A stretch of DNA of 64,000 nt from the NCBI GenBank assembly GCA_005784505.1, contig VCAZ01000012.1, positions 1,455,043 to 1,519,042 of the forward strand, in the 5' to 3' direction. Source of the stretch: Bagarius yarrelli (lineage: Eukaryota; Chordata; Actinopteri; Siluriformes; Sisoridae). Position numbers and translations under genes: made by a program. Positions 1-11,400 of this stretch are shown here, one piece after another (position 1 is the first letter of the stretch; every line of letters starts with the position of its first letter). The notes below the pieces were generated by a model. It did no database searches. It had not been told where the DNA came from and worked only from the letters and a program-made list of their open reading frames with translations.

Positions 1-92
1 TGTTGGGCTGCTAACCAGAAGATTGCCACTGTTAGGCACCCAAGCAAGGCCCAAGGCTGTCTGCCCAATGCTAGACATGAAAATGGAACCTT

Positions 93-515
93 AGCCGGAG
101 CTGAGAGTTTCAAACCCTGTTCCAGCATGACAATGTTCCTGTGTACAAACCCCCTGATCTCCATGAAGACATGCTGTGTTCTGGATGTTCTGGAGTAGAA
201 GAACTCTCACGTCCTGTACAGAGTCCTGATTCTGACTCAACCCCTTTAAACTGAACACCTTTGCAATAAACCGGAACCCCGACTGAACCCCAGACCTCCT
301 CACCTCAACATTAGTGTCTGATCTCACTAATACTCTTGGAACTGAATGATCACAAATCCACACAGTCACATGACCCAATCTAGTGGAAAAACTGTTCTAG
401 AAGTTTGGCTGTTATTACATGAAAAAGATTAAGACTACATTTGGAAAACGATGTTCGAACAACACACGGATGTGATGATCAGGTGTCCCAATACTTTTGT
501 CTGTATAGTGTATTT
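93..515 (-). repeat. MITE-like dispersed repeat, copy L
   Basis: This block is nearly the reverse complement of the block at about 1583-1832, and a shorter piece recurs at 6120-6360. It ends near 482-515 with a short segment seen at ends of other fish repeats (ggtgtcccaatacttttgtc). There is no coding capacity. It looks like a non-autonomous DNA transposon, but the left end lies close to or beyond the window edge and I cannot define both termini. Confidence 0.6.
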
Positions 516-564
516 AAGCAACTATAGAACTGATTCTTTAATATTTCTGGCTTTGTCTTTGCAG

Positions 565-707
565 AGGGCCAAGCTGCTCTGGGAACAGGAGCTGTATACA
601 CCTTTCCTGTACAAGATGCCCCGCCCCTTTTTCCACACTTTTCCTAGTGACGTTAGTAACACTGAGAAATACACTTTTATTTATTTCCCATTACACAGTT
701 ATTTTTA

Positions 708-742
<35 letters not shown>

Positions 743-3117
743 TTCTATTCTATTCTATTCTATTATTATATACAGTTATATACAGTTATTTTTATATTAT
801 TATTATATTATTATTATTATTATTATTATATTTCTATTCTATTCTATTATTATATACAGTTATATACAGTTATTTTTATATTATTATTATATATTATTAT
901 TATTATATTTCTATTCTATTCTATTATTATATACAGTTATATACAGTTATTTTTTATATTATTATTATATTATTATATATTATTTTATTCTATTCTATTA
1001 TATATACAGTTATATACAGGTTATTTTATAACTATTATTATTATTATAATATTTTTATTCTATTCTATTATTATACACAGTTATATACAGTTATTTCGAC
1101 TGAAACAGTAAATTTGCATCTGATTTGTGCTGCTGGTTGATGTAAAATGTAAAAATGTTTTAAACAAATAAGCAGTGAACGTGTATTTATAGAAATCTGT
1201 AAGTTTGTGAACATGGTATGATTTTGGATTGTGGTAAAAACAATCCTTTAGTCTTTTCTTGCTGAGATCAAAAAATTCAACGTCCTTCTGTTTTGGTGTG
1301 TCGGTGTGTATTAAGGGTCTTTGTCGTGTCTCACTCCACAGTGGGAGCTTTAACATAAAGCTCAGATAAAATTAGACACTAAGAGATTTAATCATTACTT
1401 GTGTCACATAATTATTTGGGTTTTTTTCTAGCCGCTATATTGTCAAAAGTTTGTGGACACCTGACCATCTTATTCCAGATTTACTTCCTATTTTTCTGTT
1501 TACTTTTCTAGTAAGGCTTCCAGTACAATTTGGAACATGAATGTGAGATTTGTGTTCATTCCGTTACAATAGTGAGATCGGATTAATAAGATCAGACACT
1601 AATGTTGAGGATGAGGAGGGCTGGGGTTCAGTCAGGGTTCCAGTTCATCCCAAGGGTGTTTAGTATTAAGGGTTGAGTCAGAATCAGGACACTGTACAGG
1701 ACATGAGAGTTCTTCCACTCCAAAACATCTAGAATAAAGCATGTCCTCATGGAGATCAGGGGTTTTGTGCACAGGGACATTGTCCTGCTGGAATAGGGTT
1801 CGAGTCTCTCAGTTCCTGTGAATAGAGAATGTAACGCTGCAACATACAACGCCGCTCTAAACAACTGTTTACCCTTAAGTTTTGGAGAGGAAGCACATAT
1901 GGTGGATGGTAAGGTGTCCACCGATTTCTCGCGTGTTTGCTCATAAGCAGCTTAAATTTGAAAGTGTTATTTTCAGCCAGTAAATTTCTGTAAGGTTATT
2001 AATGATAGCAAAAGGGGAAATTAAACGTCTAACGTCACACTAAAGACCAACAGAGTCCTGACTCAATTTCAGATCAGACCCACAGCCAGAAAATCAATCC
2101 TGCGTTTATGCTGGAAAAAAGTTCAATAAAGAGTTCAATAAATATTACACACTTTAATCTAATTCCAATCTGAGGTATTTATCCAATCATCGATTTTATT
2201 TATGATTCTTTTGAAAATAAATTGTTTACTGTTATTAATAGATTTAACTTGGTCAATTTATTTTGAACACGAATCACTGTAAAAACATTTTACGCAGCAG
2301 TATTAGGATATATTAGCCTAAGACATAAACTTAATATTCATTAACGTAAACATTTGTAATTGCCTGCCTAGGAATGTTGGGCGGGGATGAACTTTTGTGA
2401 TGAAGACGAGGCGGGTCGGTTCCACAAAGCTGTACAGAGCTGCATCAGCAGTACTAAAGGTCTGCACACACACACAAACACACACACACACACACACACG
2501 AATAACCAATCTGCCAGCTTTGTTTCGACTCTGATCAGCTCTGTGTTCCTGTGTTCCGTAGCACGTCCTGCATTTATGCGAACTCACAGCCTCGACTCGG
2601 CCGCCGGATGGCTAATGAGGAACAAACTCAACTCTTGCTTGTCTCTTAGCAGGTGAGAAGCTCACCATCATCATCTTCTTCATCATGATCAAGATAACCC
2701 GAGTATATCTGCTGTGGCCAAGAGCAAAATGAGTGTATCACCCATGTAAATATTTCAGATAGTGACTGTTTGGTGTGGATTTTGTGAGATCTTATTTTTA
2801 AAACATAAACACCTTTTGTGGTGTGGACTAAACAGCATTTCTATATAAAACAGTACAAACTGCCCTCTTTAATGCTCTGGAACATGTTGCCCTTTTTTGT
2901 AGCTCTGCATCCCCCAAAGCTTCAGCGTCAGTCCAGTCAGAGGAAACCCAAACTTTGGCTCAGAGAAAAAGTCCCCTGCCACCTGTCCCTAATACCGCGA
3001 CACAGCCTATTCCAAGACGCCTGTTAAAGGCATGCAGTCCCACTCAGCCCGTCCTACACAGACCTCAACCTCCACATGAATCCGATCGCAGTGAAGAAAC
3101 GCGTCAGCTTTCCACCG
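565..3117 (+). CDS. WASP-family WH1 (EVH1) domain protein, partial gene
   Basis: Exon 565-651 (87 nt, phase 0) encodes the WASP signature LLWEQELYTPFLYKMPRPFF and continues through HTFPSD. Exon 2372-2459 (88 nt) encodes ECWAGMNFCDEDEAGRF. Joined, they read like the second half of a WASP WH1 domain, and the 87/88-nt sizes match exons 3 and 4 of human WAS as I recall them. WH1 domains bind the proline motifs of WIP proteins, and WASPs activate Arp2/3 actin branching. Possible next exons are 2562-2652 and 2903-3117 (donor gtgagg); the latter is proline-rich (KSPLPPVP). Another frame of 3076-3117 ends KKRVSFPP and joins open pieces at 3214-3268 and 3687-3697. Frames conflict, so the 3' part may be decayed or misread. 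No GBD or VCA module was found before klhl41. The N-terminal exons are off the left edge. The WH1 identity is firm; gene status is uncertain. Confidence 0.7.
697..1100. repeat. AT-rich minisatellite in WH1-gene intron
   Basis: About five imperfect copies of an 85-90 bp unit are made of (att)n, ttctattctattct and tatacagttatatacagttat segments. It lies in the intron between exons 565-651 and 2372-2459. The isoleucine/tyrosine-rich open frames here are composition artefacts. Confidence 0.85.
1583..1832 (+). repeat. MITE-like dispersed repeat, copy R (inverted relative to copy L)
   Basis: Long blocks match the reverse complement of 93-340, for example catggagatcaggggttttg and gagtcagaatcaggacactg. 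The upstream edge may begin near 1433, where a ttgtcaaaagtttgtggaca segment is found. It lies in the same intron as the AT-rich array. Confidence 0.65.
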
Positions 3118-3287
3118 GTGAGGCAACAGCAACAGCAGCACCGACATCCAGCAGCCATGATGTCTTTTTAATTATGCTGTCCATTCACTTGTGTTTGTCA
3201 ACATTTATAACAGGAAGAACAGTATTGTTATACTGTTGAGAGACAGCAGAGAAAGTTACAGTTTACAGGTAAGCAATGTCTCTCTCT

Positions 3288-3290
3288 TTC

Positions 3291-3326
<36 letters not shown>

Positions 3327-3391
3327 TTGTTCTAACTCTTTCTTTTTTACTCTCTTTCTCACTCATTCTAACTCTTGATTTCTCCTTTATG

Positions 3392-3422
<31 letters not shown>

Positions 3423-3522
3423 CTGCTTGCTCTAACTTTTACTTTTTCTTTCTCTCTCTTTCTTGCTTTAATTCTTACTCTTTATCTCTCTCTCGCTCCT
3501 TTTTGCTCTAAATCTTACTCTT

Positions 3523-3558
<36 letters not shown>

Positions 3559-3600
3559 GCTCCAACTTTTACTCTCTCTCTCTCCCTCTCTCCCCTTTTC
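3288..3600. repeat. CT-rich simple repeat
   Basis: Runs of (ct)n are interspersed with cttttactctttctc segments. The tract lies just after a possible donor (cag|gtaagc at 3268/3269) and before a good acceptor at 3686. The Ser/Leu-rich frames are not real proteins. Confidence 0.9.
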
Positions 3601-4764
3601 GCTCTATCTGTCTTATTTTCACCACCACAAATAGACACAAACATTAATAATTTTAAAAAACCTGGTACCTTTTTTTATTCTTGTAGATGAAATATGACCC
3701 AAAGTTCTGATGAAGACTGAAGACGACACACTGCATTTGATTTTCTGCTGAAAATGTATAATTGAGTAGTTTTAATGAGTAGCTTGATTTGGTCCTGCAT
3801 CATCTATTTCAACTAACTAACTAACTAACTAACTAACTAAAGATATATTTCTTTGTATTGATATAGCAGCGATCTCTCCATTATCTGTTAAAGTTTTATG
3901 AATTTTTTTTCTTTGATTTGTTGAAAGCTGTCTCTTTGGCTTTTCTCTATGAAACGCTGTACACACACACTTTTTCTCAGTTTTCTTCTTTTGTCAAATT
4001 TTTTTAGATCTTGACAATAAACCGATCTCTTTTCTCTACAACTTTTGTGTCAAATTTTTTTTATTTTATTCAAAAATAAATGAATGAAAAACAAATGTCA
4101 CTGGATAAAGAAGACCTTTCAAATTCATTTTAAAAAATAGAATACATTTTATCTCAAATAAAACTAATATAATAAATGATTAATATCTAAAATATTTTGT
4201 GTGCTAACATTAACGTGTGTGATGAATAGATTTAGAATCTTTTATAAATCGAGAACAAATCAGAAAGTTATTCTTACAGCAATAACACTGTTCTCTGGCC
4301 AGAATGCACTCAGTAATATTATATAATTAGAGAAATTACATACAGCCCTATAATATTATAACACTGATCTATTTTCATATTTAATTGTTTAAAAACTTTT
4401 TGATGAGAATTTTATAACTGCAGCTCAAAAAACAGTGAAGCTACAAATCCGGTATGAATAAAACTGGTGTTCATGGTCCTTCTGAACTCTCATAGTCGGT
4501 CTCTGACCACTAGGGGGCAACCTTATGCACCTTTTTTATCAGGATTTTTTCCCCCTAGTCTAAAAGCTTGTTTGCAATCACGTGATTCAGATGATGCAAG
4601 AAATGCCAGCAGCATCATTCAAGACAGCAATGACGTCATGTGCAAACAACCCAGTGTTTTTAGCAGTTTAATCTGCCCTGTCCCAATACCCACACTATGC
4701 CCTAAGGCCTCCTGCAAAGTGTGCAAATTTGCAAGTGCACTCTTAATAAATAATAAATATTCAA

Positions 4765-5010
4765 CTTCATTGTGTAAGGTACGTGTACAGAACCAATTAA
4801 ATGCATTTTTTCAACATCCCATCTTAGTAAGTTGGGGGTCAGAGCACAGGGTCAGCTATGATACAGCGCCCCTGGAGCAGGAAGGGTTAAGGGTCTTACT
4901 CAAGGACCCAACAGTGGTTGGCTTGCCGGTGGTGGTGGGGTTTGAACCCAGGTGTTTCTGGTGTTTAGATCAGCAACTCAGCACCTTAACCATTTGAGCC
5001 ACCACTGCAC
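4765..5010 (-). repeat. SINE, family B
   Basis: It shares tagtaagttgggggtcagag, the block around cagcgcccctggagcaggaa and a tRNA-like box-B end (gggtttgaaccca) with copies at 10570-10815 and 44735-45030. The tRNA-like head reads on the minus strand. Confidence 0.75.
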
Positions 5011-5309
5011 TCTTTAGTTGATAAGTGTGCAAGGGAACAAGGTGTGTGAACTTGCAGAACTGGGAAGGTTTAAGGAACGTCAACCAGCTGCACCAAATGT
5101 AATTGCTATGCCGGCAGTCGTGCTGTCCGCAGTATTGCTGCTAAAAATGATAATTAATTATAATAAATCAACTTTTACTTACACTTTACTTTCAGCTGCT
5201 TTATTGTAATAATATAATAATAATAATAATAATAATAATTAAAAACAATAAATCTGCTTCAATTTCAACTGATTTATAGTGAACGACAGACACTGTAGCT
5301 ATTCATTCA

Positions 5310-5505
5310 TTGTATATTTACATTTACAGCTTTTGGCAGATGCTCTTATCCAGAGCGACTCACATTTATCTCTTTTTTCTTTTATACAGCTGAGCTGTAG
5401 GGAGTTAAAGGAGCCCAGCAGTGGTGGCTTGGTGGTGCTGGAAAATCGAATCCCGGTCTTTGGGGTATCAGTCCAACACCTTAACCACTGAGCCACCACT
5501 TCCCA
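5310..5505 (-). repeat. SINE, family A
   Basis: It has the ttttggcagatgctcttatc tail module and a tRNA-like head on the minus strand (ggctcagtggttaaggtgtt). This family is the commonest repeat in the window. Confidence 0.75.
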
Positions 5506-5676
5506 CATTTTTTCAAACTGCAATAAATCAAAGTTTCCCACTTGTATTTACGACTGGGTTGTGTTATTTATGTGTTTACAAGCTGTAAAAAATGATCTAG
5601 CAAACATGAACAGAACCAATCAGAAGGAACCCTAATTTCTGCCTGCTGATCCAATGTGATGAAACTGGAAGTAGTG

Positions 5677-6093
5677 TTTAACGATTAACACCGCCAATAA
5701 AACTTAGGATTAACACCGGCAATAAAATTTACGATTAACACCGGCAATAAAATTTACGATTAACACCGGCAATAAAACTTACGATTAACACCGCCAATAA
5801 AACTTACGATTAACACCGGCAATAAAACTTACGATTAACACCGCCAATAAAACTTACGATTAACACCGCCAATAAAACTTACGATTAACACCGCCAGTAA
5901 AACTTACGATTAACGCCAATAAACATAAAATTAACCGCCAATAAAACTTACGATTAACACCGCCAATAACACTTACGATTAACACCGCCAATAAAACTTA
6001 CGATTAACACCGCCAATAAAACTTACGATTAACACCGCCAATAAAACTTACGATTAACACCGCCAATAAAACTTACGATTAACACCGCCAGTA
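5677..6093. repeat. 25-bp minisatellite
   Basis: About 16 near-identical head-to-tail copies contain gattaacaccgccaataaaa. A few units carry ggc for gcc and two are shortened near 5910-5940. There are no unique spacers, so it is a simple tandem array. Confidence 0.92.
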
Positions 6094-6119
6094 TCCGATG
6101 CAGTGACACTTTTCCCCTT

Positions 6120-6360
6120 TAAGACTATCTTGTTCTTCCACGCCAATCAGAACACAGCATGTCTTCATGGAGATCAGGGGTTTTGTGCACAGGGACATTG
6201 TCATGCTGGAACAATGTTTGAGTCTCTTAGTTCCAGTGAAGGAATCATGGAACACTACAGGATATAAAGACATTCTAGACAACTGTGTAATTCAGCCTTT
6301 GTGCAAACACTTATGTAAGTGTGTCTACAAACTTTTGACTCGTCTGAGCTGTGTGTACGA
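6120..6360 (+). repeat. MITE-like dispersed repeat, third copy
   Basis: It matches the 1583-1832 copy in the block catggagatcaggggttttg followed by tgcacagggacattgtc, and ends in gtgtctacaaacttttgac. The copy is truncated. Confidence 0.6.
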
Positions 6361-6596
6361 GTGAGAGACAACCCAGTCCCCCCACCACCACCACCGTCTC
6401 CGTCGAGTTTGGGTTACACCACCCACCCAACCCCCAACAAACTTATTAACGCTGATAATTAACACTCCAATTTCCCCATAACTTTAACCTCAGAACCTGA
6501 AAGAAGGAATTCAACCATGTTTCTTAATGAGACCAGACAAAATTCAAACTGCCAGGTTTTCCTATAACTTTTAAGATGATTTAGGATGTAAAATCG

Positions 6597-6629
<33 letters not shown>
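6597..6629. repeat. Poly-C tract
   Basis: An uninterrupted run of about 33 cytosines, poly-G on the minus strand. Its length is likely unreliable. Confidence 0.9.
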
Positions 6630-6631
<2 letters not shown>

Positions 6632-7221
6632 GAAATACTTACACACTCCTGTAATAAGGTCGGTGTTAAATTTAGCTCTTTTAGCTAAATTTAGCTCAGG
6701 CGTTCCATGTGGTCCTCTCAGTTTGAGAACAATCTGTAGGCAATGTAGCCTTTAGCAAATTTCATAAACATCACAGAAATAAAAAATAAAAATACTAAAT
6801 GTCCTTCCCACTAATTGATTTTACTGACTTTAAATGTCTTCCTCTGATTTATCATGTATTTCCCATCAGGAGTTTTATCTTTTTTAACCATAACTATAGA
6901 TTTCTTCTCGAGGTTTATAGAAGAAAAGTAACAAATAAAAAGAAAAAAACTGTTGATCTGGTATGTTATGGGGGCATTTATTTTTGTTCCTGTCATAGAT
7001 TGATCCCATGTGAGAACTTAAACTAAAGCTGATTGTGCATACGTCCGGGAGCCGTTTAAAACCTGTTAGCGTTAGCGGAAAGACAAAACTGAAGCCAGTT
7101 TATGACTTTCCGGGGTTTTTTTTCAGTCAGTAAGAGTCGACCCACGATACCAACGTTCAAAAGCTACGTGATTTTTTTGCACATTATTTTTTAACAGTTT
7201 GGTAGGAGTGGGTCAATTTAA

Positions 7222-7418
7222 TTACATTTACATTAACAGCATTTGGCAGACGTCCTCATCCAGAGCGACTTACATTTATCTCCTTTATACAACTGAGCAA
7301 TCGGAGGTTAAGAGCCTTGCTCAGGGGCCCAGCAGTGTCACTTTGTTGGTGCTGGAACTCAAACCCTGATCTTCCAATTAGCAGACAGTCACCTTATCCA
7401 CTGTGCTATAGTGAAATT
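7222..7418 (-). repeat. SINE, family A
   Basis: The tail module gcatttggcagacgtcctca is followed by the caggggcccagcagtg core and the tRNA-like end. Confidence 0.7.
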
Positions 7419-7984
7419 GGTACTATTGGTAATATTTTTGGGTGGCTGGATCATCATTTTATCCATTATTATGCCAAGGTTCCACTGTATATCCTATGGT
7501 ATCCTGTAACAGCTTTGTACCCTATCATCAAAACACCAAATCAGGGAATAATATGGTGTTTTTTTTCTCCATTATGTCACCGATGGAGTTTTGGTTCCTT
7601 GCCGCCGCCGCCTCTGGCTTGCTTAGTTGGGGACTCTAAATTTATAGATATCAATTAAATGGGCTGCTCTAATGAATGTTTAATATTGTCGTCTCTGAGG
7701 TATTTCTGTAAAGCTGCTTTGAAACAATCCTGATTGTTAAAAACGCTATAGAAATAAACGTGACTTGACTTGAAATAAAGGTAGAAGAACACAGTGTTCC
7801 AAAAACTCTGAAGCTGTTCTCACAACTCAGCATAAAGCAAATACTTCATGAAACAGTGGTTCTGCTATTAACGTCATCAGCAGGTAGCTGGCTGGCACCC
7901 AGCAGAAAACCAGAAAATATCATACAATATTAAGGACATTGAGGTAAGTGTGATAAGCGGAGCTGTACTGGAGAAGAATTTCAT

Positions 7985-8241
7985 CACATGGTGTCACAGC
8001 TGAAAGTTGTCACCTGTCGCAGCAGCTGTTTCTCGTCATTGTCACTCTAAGATACGTTAGCATTGAAACACACACCCACATACACACAAAAAAATACACC
8101 GTTACTTGCGGTAAATTGCTTACAAACTGGTTGTCCATACTTATACAGTAACGTCCATGCTAAGCTAAGGGAATGGAGCTTGAGTCATTGTGTATGGAAT
8201 CCCTGAGAATCTCCATGCAGCCTGTTTTAAGGTGACAGCTG
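7985..8241 (+). promoter_or_regulatory. E-box cluster upstream of klhl41
   Basis: Four CANNTG motifs stand in a row at 7985 (CACATG), 7997 (CAGCTG), 8011 (CACCTG) and 8023 (CAGCTG), 12-14 bp apart. Another CAGCTG lies at 8236. CAGCTG and CACCTG are motifs preferred by myogenic bHLH factors such as MyoD and myogenin. Klhl41 is a skeletal-muscle gene, so a muscle promoter or enhancer is a reasonable reading. Motif presence is seen; function is inferred. Confidence 0.5.
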
Positions 8242-8311
8242 CAGTTCAGAAGTGCCGTCACATTTGGCTGAAGGGGGTAGTAAAAGGGGTAAAAAAGAGG
8301 GAGGGTGCAGG

Positions 8312-8321
8312 TTAAATTTAG
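8312..8321 (+). promoter_or_regulatory. MEF2-type site upstream of klhl41
   Basis: TTAAATTTAG fits the MEF2 consensus YTAWWWWTAR at every position. It lies about 145 bp before the klhl41 start codon and downstream of the E-box cluster, a common arrangement in muscle promoters. Confidence 0.5.
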
Positions 8322-8464
8322 AGCCAGCAGATTAAATAACAGCCCCTTCAGACCAGCAAGCTTTTCGCCACTCTGTCCTTTTCCGGTCGGGACGGCGGGG
8401 CAAGCAGGACTGTAGCCACCTTCTCCTTGTCTTTTCTCTTTTTTTTTCATTGTCCTAAGTAAGA

Positions 8465-11400
8465 ATGGATCCCAAAGCCCTGCAGGAAGAGCTGCGTCTC
8501 TTCCAGAGCACTCTGCTCCAGGACGGCTTGAAAGAACTCCTGAATGAAAACAAGTTTGTGGACTGCACTCTAAAAGTAGGCGACCGCTGCTTCCCATGCC
8601 ACCGCCTCATTCTGGCCGCATGCAGCCCATATTTCAGGGACATTTTCTTCTCTGATGATGGCAAAGTCAAGGAAGACCTCAAAGAAGTTCCCTTGGATGA
8701 CGTAGACCCTAACATCCTGGACATGATCATTAAGTATCTTTACTCAGCCGAGATTGAGCTCACTGACGGAAACGTTCAGGAGATTTTCGCGCTTGCTAAC
8801 CGTTTCCAGATCCCATCTGTGTTCACTGTTTGTGTCAACTACCTCCAGAAGAAACTCTCCCTGTCCAACTGCCTCGCCATCTTCAGACTCGGACTCGTCC
8901 TCAATGTCCCAAGGTTGGCCGTGGCTGCCCGTGACTACAGTGCTGACCATTTTGAAAGCCTCTCTAATCAGGAGGAGTTCCTTCAGCTGGCACCACATGA
9001 GCTTTTTGCCTTGATCGGTGCAGATGTCCTGAACGTGGAAAAAGAAGAATTGGTGTTCGAGTCACTCATGAAATGGGTGCGCAGTGACAAGGAAACACGA
9101 AAGAAGTCCCTTAAGGACGCGTTTGAGTGCATCCGTTTCCGTCTTATGCCTGAAAAGTACTTTAAGGAAAAGGTAGAAACCGATGACATCGTTAAGGCCG
9201 ATCCGGAGGTACAGAAAAAACTTCAAGTTATCCGAGACGCTTTTAAGGGAAAATTGCCTGAGCCAAAAAAGAAGGAGAGGGCGGAGGGAGAAGAGGAGGA
9301 TGAGGAAGAGGCTTTACCAGGTTATCTGAACGATAACCAGAGACTGGGGATGCACAGACGCAATCTGATCCTCATGGTCAATGACACAGCGGCCGTAGCG
9401 TACGATGTCGCAGAGAATGAGTGCTTCCTCGCTTCGATGGCTGAGCAAGTGCCAAAAAACCATGTGAGCATCTGCACCCAGAAGAACGAGTTCTTCGTCA
9501 TTGGCGGCCTGTTTGTCGATGAAGACAACAAAGAAAGTCCTCTTCAGTGCTACTTCTATCAGGTAATAAATACAATAATAGGATTCGGCTTTCAGAATTT
9601 AACGACTGCCTCTGATGCTAACCATCATTAGCCACTTCAATGTAAGATAGACAACTAATATTATCTGCTAATCAGCTGAGGTTTCTTTTTAAATAAATTT
9701 ATATTACATTTAATGTTACTGCCATTCTGGTGAGTAAAGAACCAAGCTAATAAAATGCAGTTAGCATCTTACAAATAGTAAACGCATAGATAAAAAACCA
9801 AAATGGTGGCCTGTGCACAAACGTCAGCGAAAGCGCCTCTCTAGTTTATGCAAATTAATTAAAATTTGACAGATATTATAAATTTTAGCTAAATCTGTGT
9901 AGCAGATGTAGATAACCAGCAAACTGCAGTTATGGAGCTAATTAAACGGCTTTATTAGCTAGCTTAACTAATAATTGAGTAGTTAAGCTATCGGTAGGTA
10001 GGAAATTTACTTTAACCACAATGACCTATTCGCTGTTTAATAACATACCAACCACACTTCCAGCTCATAGTTAGACCGTGGATCAGGCCTAAAATCATTT
10101 AGCCATGCTTAAATAAACTAATCTTCCTAATGTAGCTATAGTTAGCTAATTAACATTAATAACTAGAGAACTTGCACACTTTTAACAATTTTTTTTTTCT
10201 TTTAATGTTTGTGATGAGGAATTTTTCATTCGGCTAATAAATAATTAGTTTAAAAATAATAATTATTAATAAGCAAGTTATCGCACATGTGTATATAGTA
10301 ATAAACTAGCCTACTGTAACCAAAATGGCTATATAGACAATTAATAACACACTAAACTCTTATGAAAGGTGAGTTTTTGTATATTTACACTTTTTACCCT
10401 CACACACCAGCCTAATTGTGTTTATTTTCGATAACTAGCTTAATTCCTAGTCAATAAACTGATCATTGTTTATGACAAAATTTAAAAATACGGCTGGTTT
10501 TGCTATTTTTTTCCCAACCTCAAACTTCGACCACTGAACAATACTGTATATTATTATTATTATTATTATATTCAATTCATTGTCATTGTGTAAGATTCGT
10601 GTACAGAGCCAATGAAATGCATTTTTTCGCATATCCCATCTTAGTAAGTTGGGGGTCAGAGCGCAGGGTCAGCTATGATGCAGCGCCCCTGGAGCAGGAA
10701 GGGTTAAGGGTCTTGCTCAAGGACCCAACAATGGCCGACTTGAACCCAGGTGTCTCTGGTCTTCAGATCAGCAACTCAGCACCTTAACCATTTGAGCCAC
10801 CGCTGCCCCCTATATGACACGATCTTCTATTGCATGGCTTGACAGCACATGTAGAAAGTATTATCATTTGTTCTGCCGTTATTTAAGTATTATTATTATG
10901 GATACTCACTGTTAAATATGGTTATAAAATCAAAAAGAAAGAAAATTCGATGTCCCATTCGGTGATCTAGCTTAAATATCAGTATTCAGCAGTGAGCTAA
11001 TTATAGCAGGTGGCTAATAATAAACTCAACTGGCATTTAACAGATTTCTCGAGTTTAAAAGAGCTTGAAAGCCAAACGCAACCCGAAAAGTCTCGCAACA
11101 GATTTTCAAAAGTCCAAAAAAACAAAAAAGCAAAAAAGCATTTAAACGATTTCTCTGTTTAAAAACTACTGAAAGCAACGGTTCTAAAATGCTTCATACG
11201 CTTGTTTCTCATAGTGTGGAATCCCAGAATATTTATTATAGAACTGTTTTATAGGCTTTACAATAAATCAATTAATGTGAGAAGTGGTGGCTTAATGGTT
11301 AAGGTGTTGGACTGTTACCAGAAAGATTGAGGTTTGATTCCCGGTACTACCAACCACCGTGGGCCCCTGAGCAAGGCCCTTAACCCCAATTGCTCAGTTG

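Larger units (their letters stand above)
3698..7984. other. Intergenic region, WH1 gene to klhl41
   Basis: AATAAA at about 4016-4021 could end the WH1-type transcript. The rest holds SINEs, a 25-bp minisatellite, a MITE fragment at about 6120-6360 and a poly-C tract at about 6597-6629. I see no conserved coding exon, and specifically no CRIB/GBD or VCA-like peptide. Confidence 0.6.

Noticed and set aside
451..1140. 229-codon Ile/Tyr/Leu-rich open frame resembling a membrane protein
   Set aside because: Beyond the true exon at 565-651 it is translation of an AT-rich tandem repeat.
4467..4997. 176-codon open frame
   Set aside because: Its second half is a SINE family B copy and the first half shows no recognisable domain.
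5677..6093. Regular 25-bp repeats that might suggest a CRISPR array
   Set aside because: There are no spacers, the units are head to tail, and the DNA is eukaryotic.
8465..9631. 388-codon frame as a complete intronless Kelch-like protein
   Set aside because: It runs past a good donor at 9562/9563. Five more exons in matching phase complete the Kelch domain.
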